Assembly (NCBI GenBank): GCA_007130885.1 | Contig: SLRQ01000048.1 | Location: 1 to 39,139, forward strand | Direction: 5' to 3' | DNA length: 39,139 nucleotides | Origin: Deltaproteobacteria bacterium | Lineage (GTDB): Bacteria; Myxococcota; Myxococcia; SLRQ01 | Shown here: positions 33,001-39,139 of the stretch, piece after piece | How the letters are laid out: the number at the start of each line of letters is the position of its first letter | Numbering within the stretch: the stretch's first letter is position 1 | Position numbers and translations under genes: made by a program | Notes under the pieces: generated by a model | The model's input: only the letters and a program-made list of their open reading frames with translations | What the model was told of the DNA's origin: nothing | The model's database searches: none

Positions 33001-34323
33001 ATGTCGAAGACTAGGAAGGTCATCATAATGGGCGCGGCTGGCCGCGACTTCCATAACTTCAATGTGTGCTTCCGCAACGATCCGTCGTACAGAGTCGTAG
33101 CGTTCACGGCGTTTCAGATTCCAAACATTGCCGGAAGGACATATCCAGCGGAGCTGGCGGGCCCGCACTACCCGGAGGGCATTCCCATCCACGATGAGTC
33201 GGAGCTGCCCGCGTTGGTGCGGCGCCACGAGATCGACGAGGTGGTATTCGCTTATAGCGATGTGCCTCATCTCGAGGTGATGCATCGGGCCGCTCTGGTC
33301 GATTCCTTGGGTGCCGACTTCAAGCTGATGGGCTCGGGGAACACCGCCATCAAGTCGTCCAAGCCGGTGATTTCCGTTTGCGCGGTACGCACCGGCTGCG
33401 GCAAGAGCCAGACCACCAGGGCGTTGGCCGCGCTCTTGCGGGATCGCGGTAAGAAAGTGGCCATAGTTCGCCACCCGATGCCGTACGGCGATCTGGCCGC
33501 CCAGCGCTGCCAGCGTTTCGAGACCGTCGAGGACCTCGATCGTCACCAGTGCACCAACGAAGAAAGAGAGGAGTACGAAACTCACATAGAGGAGGGCCAT
33601 CTGGTTTTCGCCGGCGTGGATTACGAAGAGATCCTTCGCGCGGCCGAAAGCGAAGCGGACGTGGTGATATGGGACGGAGGGAACAACGACACCTCGTTTT
33701 ATCGTTCCGATCTCCATATAGTCGTCGCGGATCCTCATCGAGCAGGCCACGAGGTCAGCTACTACCCTGGTGAGACCAACCTTAGGATGGCGGACGTGGT
33801 GGTGATCAACAAGGTCGATACCGCCACCAAGGAGGGCATCGAAGAGGTCGAGGCCAATGCCAGGGCGCTTTGTCCGGAGGCGCGGATTATTCGCGCGGAC
33901 TCGGTGGTGGCCGTCGAGGACGAGAAGACCATCGAGGGCAAGCGGGTGCTGGTGGTCGAAGACGGCCCGACGCTGACCCATGGTGAGATGAGCTATGGCG
34001 CGGGTCACGTGGCCGCTCGTCGCTGGGGAGCCGGAGAGATAGTGGATCCTCGTCCTTATGCCGTCGGCTCGATCAAGAAGGCATTCGAGGATTATGACCA
34101 CCTATCGGATGTGTTGCCCGCTCTCGGCTACGGTGACCAGCAGGTCAGGGAGCTGGAGGAGACCATCAACTCGGTGCCTTGTGACCTAGTGCTCGTCGGC
34201 ACGCCTTTCAACATTTCGAGAGTGCTCAAGAGCGAGCGTCCGATGCTGAAGGTTACATACTCGATGGCCCCCGAGGTCGTCGGTGAGCTGGAGAAGCTGG
34301 TTGACAGCGTGATCGGTTCCTAG
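33001..34323 (+). CDS. COG2403/cyclic-2,3-diphosphoglycerate-synthetase-like predicted GTPase
   Basis: Two-part protein of 440 residues: an N-terminal Rossmann-like domain (about 1-120: V-I-I-M-G-A-A-G-R-D-F-H-N-F, then I-D-E-V-V-F-A-Y-S-D-V) and a P-loop NTPase domain with Walker A A-V-R-T-G-C-G-K-S-Q-T (about 128-138), a D-x-x-N-like W-D-G-G-N-N-D, and N-K-V-D at 270-273 as the base-specificity motif. Bacterial homologues are labelled cyclic 2,3-diphosphoglycerate synthase after the methanogen enzyme, but no bacterial substrate is established. First of five plus-strand genes with carbamoyl-phosphate enzymes; GGAG precedes the ATG. The local setting argues for a role in carbamoyl or carbamate metabolism; this is inference. 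Confidence 0.78.
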   Translation: MSKTRKVIIMGAAGRDFHNFNVCFRNDPSYRVVAFTAFQIPNIAGRTYPAELAGPHYPEGIPIHDESELPALVRRHEIDEVVFAYSDVPHLEVMHRAALVDSLGADFKLMGSGNTAIKSSKPVISVCAVRTGCGKSQTTRALAALLRDRGKKVAIVRHPMPYGDLAAQRCQRFETVEDLDRHQCTNEEREEYETHIEEGHLVFAGVDYEEILRAAESEADVVIWDGGNNDTSFYRSDLHIVVADPHRAGHEVSYYPGETNLRMADVVVINKVDTATKEGIEEVEANARALCPEARIIRADSVVAVEDEKTIEGKRVLVVEDGPTLTHGEMSYGAGHVAARRWGAGEIVDPRPYAVGSIKKAFEDYDHLSDVLPALGYGDQQVRELEETINSVPCDLVLVGTPFNISRVLKSERPMLKVTYSMAPEVVGELEKLVDSVIGS

Positions 34324-34337
34324 AAAGGAGAAAAGAA

Positions 34338-35255
34338 ATGAGCACCAGACACTTCATAGACGCATCCGACTACACAACAGCGGAAATAAAGGGCTTGATC
34401 GACGAAGGTATCGCGATGAAGGCCAACCCGAGAGAGTACACGAGCGTGCTCCAAGGGAAGGCATTGGCCTTGCTTTTCGAAAAACCGTCCTTGCGTACCC
34501 GCGTCTCCTTCGATGTGGGCATACATCAGCTAGGCGGCTTCTCCATCTACCTCTCTCCAAACGACATCAACCTGGGCAAGAGGGAGTCGATACCTGACGT
34601 AGCGAGAAACCTGGATCGCATGGTGCAAGGTGTGATGGTCCGAACCTTCAGTCATCAGGTGATCTTGGACATGGCCGAGTACTCGCGTGTGCCGATAATA
34701 AACGGCCTCACCGACTTCAGCCATCCTTGCCAGGCAGTCGCCGACTTCATGACCATGCGTGAGTACAAGGGTCGTGTGGACGGTCTGAAGCTTGCTTACG
34801 TTGGAGACGGGAACAACCTTGCCCACTCCCTCATGCACACGGGCGTGAGGCTCGGCTCCGAAGTTCGCATAGTTACCCCCAAGGGCTACGAGCCGGATAC
34901 TTCCGTTGTCGAGTGGGCGCAGAGAGAGTCTCCGGCCACTGGCGCGAAGGTGTGGATTACAAACGACCCGGCCGAGGGCGTGAAGGACGCGGACGTCGTC
35001 TACACCGATGTTTGGGCGAGCATGGGCCAGGAGTCAGAAGCGGAAGAGCGCCGCAAGATCTTCATTCCCTTCCAGGTGAACTCGGATCTGATGGCGCACG
35101 CCGCGGATGACGCAATCTTCATGCACTGTCTGCCGGCGCACCGAGGTGAAGAGGTCACCGACGAGGTCATCGACTCGCGGCAGTCAGTGGTTTTCGATCA
35201 GGCGGAGAACAGATTGCATTCACAAAAGGCCGTGATGGCTCTTTTGATGAAATGA
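34338..35255 (+). CDS. argF: Ornithine carbamoyltransferase
   Basis: Transfers the carbamoyl group between carbamoyl phosphate and ornithine/citrulline. Seen: carbamoyl-phosphate site S-L-R-T-R at 51-55, H-P-C-Q at 129-132, the ornithine-binding D-V-W-A-S-M-G-Q and the H-C-L-P-A-H-R at 262-268. Length 305 is normal. Strong AGGAGA before the ATG, 14 bp after the GTPase gene. With carbamate kinase and ornithine aminotransferase in the same operon the catabolic direction (citrulline phosphorolysis) is likely, but sequence alone cannot separate it from the biosynthetic ArgF. Confidence 0.95.
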   Translation: MSTRHFIDASDYTTAEIKGLIDEGIAMKANPREYTSVLQGKALALLFEKPSLRTRVSFDVGIHQLGGFSIYLSPNDINLGKRESIPDVARNLDRMVQGVMVRTFSHQVILDMAEYSRVPIINGLTDFSHPCQAVADFMTMREYKGRVDGLKLAYVGDGNNLAHSLMHTGVRLGSEVRIVTPKGYEPDTSVVEWAQRESPATGAKVWITNDPAEGVKDADVVYTDVWASMGQESEAEERRKIFIPFQVNSDLMAHAADDAIFMHCLPAHRGEEVTDEVIDSRQSVVFDQAENRLHSQKAVMALLMK

Positions 35256-35283
35256 ATTTGTAGCTTGAAAGGAGTTGTTGGGG

Positions 35284-36252
35284 ATGGCTCTTCGAACGGC
35301 ATTGGTTGCGGTAGGCGGAAACTCGCTGATTCAAGCAGGACAGAGAGGAACGGTCGGCGAGCAGATGCACAATGCAGGCCGGATAAGCCGCGAGATCATT
35401 GCTCTATTGAAGAGCGGCCTCGATCTCGTCTTGACTCATGGGAATGGCCCGCAGGTGGGGGCGGCGCTGACGCGCTCCGAGAGGGCCGCGGGCCATGCCT
35501 ATGAGCACGGTTTGGATGTTTGCGTTGCGACGACTCAGGGGGAGATTGGCTATATCCTCCAGCAGTCGCTACAGCGTGAGCTTGCAGCGGCCGAGGTTCG
35601 AAAGCAGGTGGTTTCCGTGGTAACCCAGGTCGAGGTGGACGCGGGCGACAAGGCTTTCAGTGAACCCACAAAGCCCATAGGCCCTTTCTTCTCCGAGGCC
35701 GACGCCGAGCTCAAGCGCAAGACCTTGGGCTGGGATATGGTCGAAGACTCGTCGAGAGGCTACAGAAGGGTCGTTGCGTCTCCGGAGCCGCTCCGAATAG
35801 TCGAGGCGGAGGCGGTCAAGGCTGTTCTGGAACAGGGCGTGCTGGTTATCGCGACCGGCGGTGGTGGTATTCCCGTGATAAGGGAGAACCACGGGCTGAA
35901 GGGTGTCGCTGCCGTGATAGACAAAGACAAGACCTCGGCTCTGCTGGCTCGGCAGCTCGGCGTGGACATGCTGGTGTTTTCCACCGACGCCGACCACATA
36001 TACCTGGACTTCAAGAAACCCACCGAAAGGGCTTTGAGGGAAGTCAGTGCGAAGGACTTGGAAAGGTACTACGAGGAAGGACATTTTCCTCCTGGAAGCA
36101 TGGGGCCCAAGGTTCAGGCGGTTCTCCGGTTTCTCCGAGCCGGAGGTAAGCAGGCCATAGTTACATCGCTGGAGAACCTGGGGGACGCTGTCGAAGGAAA
36201 AATAGGGACGCGGGTAATCGGCGAGCCCATGGAGAAGGAGAAAGCGGGATGA
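35284..36252 (+). CDS. arcC: Carbamate kinase
   Basis: Converts carbamoyl phosphate and ADP to ATP, ammonia and CO2 in catabolism. Seen: V-A-V-G-G-N-S-L-I, T-H-G-N-G-P-Q-V-G, P-T-K-P-I-G-P, G-W-D-M-V-E-D, A-T-G-G-G-G-I-P-V, V-I-D-K-D and G-S-M-G-P-K-V-Q-A. Length 322 is normal. ATG at 35284 with GGAG at 35271-35274; a TTG nine bases earlier is in frame. It overlaps the next gene by four bases (ATGA), suggesting translational coupling with the ATCase-like protein. Confidence 0.95.
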   Translation: MALRTALVAVGGNSLIQAGQRGTVGEQMHNAGRISREIIALLKSGLDLVLTHGNGPQVGAALTRSERAAGHAYEHGLDVCVATTQGEIGYILQQSLQRELAAAEVRKQVVSVVTQVEVDAGDKAFSEPTKPIGPFFSEADAELKRKTLGWDMVEDSSRGYRRVVASPEPLRIVEAEAVKAVLEQGVLVIATGGGGIPVIRENHGLKGVAAVIDKDKTSALLARQLGVDMLVFSTDADHIYLDFKKPTERALREVSAKDLERYYEEGHFPPGSMGPKVQAVLRFLRAGGKQAIVTSLENLGDAVEGKIGTRVIGEPMEKEKAG

Positions 36253-37157
36253 AGCTCTCCCATGTGATCGAGTCGCAGCAGTTCACCGTGCCGCTCATAA
36301 TGGAGTTGTGCGATCGGGCCAAGGATATGGAGCGTATCGTGGCGAGAGGAGGAACTCTCGACTATCAGAACAAGATCATGGCCGCTTTGTTCTATCAGCC
36401 CTCTAATCGAACCCGGCTGTCCTTCGAGTCCGCCATGCATCGGCTGGGAGGAAGAGTGGTCTCAACCGATCAGGCGAACATGTTTTCCTCCGAGGTCGGT
36501 GGAGAGCGGCTGGAAGATACTATTCGAACTATATCCGAGTACGCCGATGTCATCGTATTGAGAAGCTCCCAGAAGGGAGGGGCGGCACGTGCAGCCGAGG
36601 TTTCGAGGATACCCGTGATCAACGCCGGTGACGGCAGTGGAGGCCAACATCCAACGCAGGGATTATTGGATCTTTACACGATCATCAGGGAACGGGGCAC
36701 GCTGGATGGCTTGACAATTGCCATGATCGGCGAGCTAAGCGAGGGGCGTACCGCGCGGTCACTTGCATATCTGTTGAGTAAGTTCGATCGCGTGAAAATG
36801 TATTTCGTCAGCCCCCCCGAGCTTCAAATGAAGCCGGACATACTCGAGTACTTGGACAGGAAGAACGTCTGGTACTCGGTCGAGTCTCAACTAGAGGATG
36901 TAGTAAGCAAGGTCGATGTGGTCTACCTGACGCAGATCAGGCCGGGCCGGTTGGCCGGCCAAGAGCATTTGCAAAACTACGTGGTCGACTCATCCATAGT
37001 GAAGAACATGCGTTCGGACGCAATGGTTTTGCATCCTTTGCCTCGAACGCTCGAGTTGGACAAAACCGTGGATGAGGATCCTCGAGCCTTCTACTTTCAG
37101 CAGGCGCGCAATGGAATTTTCGTGCGCATGGCGCTTTTGACCATGCTGCTCGATTGA
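36249..37157 (+). CDS. Aspartate-carbamoyltransferase-like protein with altered amino-acid site
   Basis: Clear homologue of the catalytic chain of class B aspartate carbamoyltransferase: P-S-N-R-T-R at 51-56, N-A-G-D-G-S-G-G-Q-H-P-T-Q, E-G-R-T-A-R-S-L, H-P-L-P-R, Y-F-Q-Q-A-R-N-G-I-F. Numbering happens to match E. coli PyrB: R54, T55, R105, H134 and R167 are conserved, but the 80s loop K83/K84 is V83/G84, T53 is N53, R229 is Q229 and Q231 is R231. Lys84 and Arg229 bind the aspartate carboxylates and are essential in ATCase, so another acceptor is likely. Start overlaps the arcC stop by four bases. No regulatory chain (PyrI) and no other pyrimidine genes nearby. A degraded pyrB is unlikely given the otherwise intact fold. 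Confidence 0.72.
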   Translation: MKLSHVIESQQFTVPLIMELCDRAKDMERIVARGGTLDYQNKIMAALFYQPSNRTRLSFESAMHRLGGRVVSTDQANMFSSEVGGERLEDTIRTISEYADVIVLRSSQKGGAARAAEVSRIPVINAGDGSGGQHPTQGLLDLYTIIRERGTLDGLTIAMIGELSEGRTARSLAYLLSKFDRVKMYFVSPPELQMKPDILEYLDRKNVWYSVESQLEDVVSKVDVVYLTQIRPGRLAGQEHLQNYVVDSSIVKNMRSDAMVLHPLPRTLELDKTVDEDPRAFYFQQARNGIFVRMALLTMLLD

Positions 37158-37245
37158 TCTCGTTTCCCGAAGAATTTTCAAGCGGGAGTTTCCGTAAACC
37201 AGTAACGTGCGTGATTCAAGTGCATGTTTTGCTTCAGGAGAGGAC

Positions 37246-38481
37246 ATGAAGGGCAAGGCTGAGGTCGGTACTTCTCTTACCACCGCCGAGTACGTAGAGA
37301 TGGAAGAGCGCTATGGTGCGTTCAACTATGACCCGTTGAATGTAGTAGTAAAGGAAGCCCGCGGTGTTTGGGTGGAGGATGTCGAGGGCAAGAAGTACAT
37401 GGATTGCCTGGCCGCCTACTCGGCTCTTAACCAAGGCCATTGCCATCCCGCGATTCTGGAGACCATGCTGGCCCAGGCAAGACGAGTGACGCTGACGTCG
37501 CGTGCATTTCGTAACGAGCAACTTCCTCTTCTGTGTCGCGACATGCATGAGATGACGGGTATGGAGATGACCTTACCCATGAACTCCGGTGCCGAGGCCG
37601 TCGAGACTGCTCTCAAGGCCGCCCGGCGATGGGGATACGAGAAGAAGGGTATTCCGCGGGATAAGGCGGAGATAATCGTGTGCGACGGTAACTTTCACGG
37701 ACGCACGATAACTATAGTTTCGTTTACGACCGAGGATGCATACAGGCGTGGCTTCGGCCCGTACACTCCCGGCTTCAAGGTCGTGCCGTACGGTGACGCC
37801 GAAGCGATACGACAGGCAATTACCGACAACACATGTGCCGTGATGGTGGAGCCAATCCAGGGCGAGGCGGGAATCATAATCCCTCCGAAGGGCTATCTAG
37901 AGGAGATTCAAGCCGCTTGCAGAAAGAACAATGTCCTGTTCATGCTCGATGAGATCCAGTCGGGGCTTGGGCGCTCGGGCAAGCTCTTTGCCTACATGCA
38001 CGAGGATGTTCGACCGGATGCGATCATATGCGGAAAGGCTTTGTCCGGCGGTTACTATCCCGTCTCGGCGGTCATTGCTTCTCGTGAGATGCTGGGTGTT
38101 TTCAAGCCGGGCGAGCACGGAAGCACCTTCGGCGGCAATCCGCTGGCTTGCGCCGTCGCCCGAACGGCCCTTCGGGTACTTCGAGATGAGAAGCTGTCCG
38201 AGCGCTCCGCTGAGCTGGGCGCTTACTTCATGGAGCGTCTGAAGACCATTGAGTCTCCGGTAATTCGAGAGGTAAGGGGCCGTGGCTTGTGGATCGGCGT
38301 GGAGCTGACAAAGTCTGCCAGGCCCTTCTGTGAAGCTCTCATGGAAGAGGGCATTTTGTGCAAGGAGACTCACGACACCGTGATCAGAATCGCGCCGCCG
38401 CTCATTATCGACCGCGAGGACCTCGACTGGGCGTTCGAGCGCTTCAAGAAGGTTCTGACAAGCCCCGGCCTTACCACATAA
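37246..38481 (+). CDS. rocD: Ornithine aminotransferase
   Basis: PLP-dependent ornithine delta-aminotransferase giving glutamate-5-semialdehyde. Seen: Y-G-A-F-N-Y-D-P-L-N-V-V-V, L-A-A-Y-S-A-L-N-Q-G-H-C-H-P, T-S-R-A-F-R-N, N-S-G-A-E-A-V-E-T-A, L-D-E-I-Q-S-G-L-G-R-S-G and the PLP Lys in I-C-G-K-A-L-S-G-G (about residue 264). The opening segment and the S-R-A-F-R-N loop favour ornithine over acetylornithine. ATG at 37246 has AGGAGAGG at 37236-37243; a GTG at 37207 is in frame. Last gene of the cluster, 88 bp after the ATCase-like gene. Confidence 0.92.
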   Translation: MKGKAEVGTSLTTAEYVEMEERYGAFNYDPLNVVVKEARGVWVEDVEGKKYMDCLAAYSALNQGHCHPAILETMLAQARRVTLTSRAFRNEQLPLLCRDMHEMTGMEMTLPMNSGAEAVETALKAARRWGYEKKGIPRDKAEIIVCDGNFHGRTITIVSFTTEDAYRRGFGPYTPGFKVVPYGDAEAIRQAITDNTCAVMVEPIQGEAGIIIPPKGYLEEIQAACRKNNVLFMLDEIQSGLGRSGKLFAYMHEDVRPDAIICGKALSGGYYPVSAVIASREMLGVFKPGEHGSTFGGNPLACAVARTALRVLRDEKLSERSAELGAYFMERLKTIESPVIREVRGRGLWIGVELTKSARPFCEALMEEGILCKETHDTVIRIAPPLIIDREDLDWAFERFKKVLTSPGLTT

Positions 38482-38603
38482 AGCCCGGCAAACAGCGCAG
38501 GCTCGCCCGACGGCTGATTCAAACAAGCTTCTTGTGAACCCGAGGTGCCTCTCGGTGCACATGATGCGGGAAGTCCAACTTACAACGAACCTTCAACTCA
38601 ACA
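38482..38603. other. Non-coding stretch after rocD
   Basis: These 122 bp contain no reading frame I would support and no strong terminator; short imperfect repeats such as CCGAG...CTCGG near 38540 are too weak. Rightward transcription of the carbamoyl cluster presumably ends here or in the repeat that follows. Confidence 0.3.
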
Positions 38604-38718
38604 GTTCAAGCTCTTGTTGAGAATGCGTCGCATGTGCGGGTGAGCGCGCAACCTCAACGGCAAAATGAACTCCGGCGAGGACGTCGAAGGAGGCACTCGT
38701 ACCGGGACAAGTTGACCG
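38604..38718. repeat. Copy 1 of 115-bp imperfect direct repeat (HNH gene remnant)
   Basis: This copy matches 38764-38878 with about 19 substitutions and no gaps (offset 160 bp, roughly 83% by eye). On the minus strand it encodes Q-L-V-P-V-R-V-P-P-S-T-S-S-P-E-F, close to the C-terminal end of the HNH protein in copy 2, but the stop codon is lost (TTG in place of TAG). The upstream part of the HNH gene is missing here. It looks like a decayed second copy of the 3' end and its downstream flank. Confidence 0.7.
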
Positions 38719-38763
38719 CCTCCACTCGCCTGGCACCTGTTCGCCGCTACTGAACCCTGGGGC

Positions 38764-38878
38764 GTTCAAGCTCTCATTGAGAATGCGTCTTATGTGCTGG
38801 AGAGCGCATGCCCTCAACGGCTAAATGGGCTCCGGCGAAGACTTCGAATGAGGCACTCGTACCGGGACCAGTTGGCCT
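38764..38878. repeat. Copy 2 of 115-bp direct repeat (HNH gene 3' end and flank)
   Basis: Covers the last 58 bp or so of the HNH reading frame and 57 bp beyond its stop. The flanking part can fold: TTGAG at 38778 pairs with CTCAA near 38813, and ATGCG with CGCAT inside, separated by a 17-nt loop; the outer pair is also kept in copy 1. Similarity ends sharply at both sides, so the duplicated unit includes the gene end plus this hairpin. Confidence 0.7.
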
Positions 38879-39139
38879 TTTCGTCGGGCTTCCATGAACG
38901 CGCGGCCGTACATCTTTTCCGCCGCTCGTTGATTGTGCATGCTACACAAAACCCTGAGTGCGTCCACCGTGTGCTTGCCCGTTCTTGCAAAACCCTCGAC
39001 ATGGTCGAGTTCGAGCCGGCGTCTCTCAGGACACCGGCGGCCTCGCTCATCCACGAAGGTGCACTGCTCTCCATCCCGCTCCAGCACGGCACGGCGAATG
39101 TCCACGGGAATGTACCGTGACGATCGTCTCTTCCGCCCC
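38821..39139 (-). CDS. HNH endonuclease domain protein, C-terminal part (5' end outside window)
   Basis: C-terminal nuclease domain of an HNH protein; the frame stays open to the window edge (R-Y-I-P-V-D-I-R-R upstream of the GTG at 39105), so the gene begins to the right. Seen: V-L-E-R-D-G-E-Q-C-T-F-V-D, R-R-C-P, L-E-L-D-H-V-E-G-F-A and V-L-C-S-M-H-N, the zinc-cysteine type HNH motif of the DUF222/McrA-like group that is multi-copy in some bacterial genomes. The C-terminus (P-H-S-K-S-S-P-E-P-I) is short. Whether it is an active nuclease, a domesticated gene or part of a mobile element cannot be judged from the fragment. Confidence 0.82.
   Translation of the reverse strand, partial: GRKRRSSRYIPVDIRRAVLERDGEQCTFVDERGRRCPERRRLELDHVEGFARTGKHTVDALRVLCSMHNQRAAEKMYGRAFMEARRKGQLVPVRVPHSKSSPEPI

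Noticed and set aside
36249..37157. Canonical pyrB
   Set aside because: Lys84, Arg229 and Gln231 are all replaced and no pyrimidine gene is near, so the plain pyrB label would mislead.
38593..38817. Minus-strand frame of 74 codons between rocD and the HNH gene
   Set aside because: It runs in a different frame from the HNH remnant in the repeat, and its protein has no recognisable features.

Overview
The window is 39 kb of dense, high-GC bacterial chromosome with about 35 genes on both strands and no tRNA, rRNA, CRISPR array, IS element or prophage that I can see. The organism is Gram-negative: it has LolA, four lipobox-bearing lipoproteins and several Sec signal peptides. It carries HydE, so it or its ancestors make an [FeFe]-hydrogenase, and it has a DUF3786 protein, a family I associate with anaerobes. 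Acidic lipoproteins with Gly/Asn/Asp-rich linkers, EcsC and LEA14-like proteins suggest an uncultured deltaproteobacterial lineage (Myxococcota/Bradymonadota-like). That placement is inference; no marker here decides it.

Layout. 1-4 kb: the 3' part of hydE, a ThiF/MoeB-type E1 enzyme, and a convergent translationally coupled DUF1611-epimerase pair (DgcN/DgcA-like, D-glutamate catabolism). 4-8 kb: a degenerate response regulator with a GAF domain, trpS, an exported TPR-like protein and a small exported Cys-rich protein. 8.17-8.50 kb: no gene, but on the minus strand a sigma-54-like promoter, three strong hairpins and a perfect intrinsic terminator, which together form a candidate structured RNA. 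8.7-15.5 kb: trmB, an exported AstE/AspA-type metallohydrolase, an operon of a large EcsC-domain protein with a zinc-ribbon phosphoesterase, and two lipoproteins. 15.5-24.7 kb: housekeeping genes (aroF, glmU, hemW) mixed with an M16 peptidase, a NusG paralogue, an exported nitroreductase and an HD-domain protein. 24.7-29.2 kb: a DUF3786-threonine aldolase operon diverging from rplU-rpmA-obgE-lolA. 29.3-32.8 kb: two exported lipoprotein hydrolases (SGNH type and ceramidase-like).

The most distinctive unit is the five-gene plus-strand cluster at 33.0-38.5 kb: a COG2403/cDPGS-type predicted GTPase, ornithine carbamoyltransferase, carbamate kinase, an aspartate-carbamoyltransferase-like protein and ornithine aminotransferase. 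It reads as a citrulline/ornithine catabolic unit yielding ATP from carbamoyl phosphate and glutamate semialdehyde from ornithine. The ATCase-like member keeps the carbamoyl-phosphate site but has lost the aspartate-binding residues (Lys84 and Arg229 in E. coli numbering), so it probably carbamoylates, or decarbamoylates, something else.

The right edge holds the 3' end of an HNH endonuclease gene and an imperfect 115-bp direct repeat of that 3' end, a trace of duplication or mobility.
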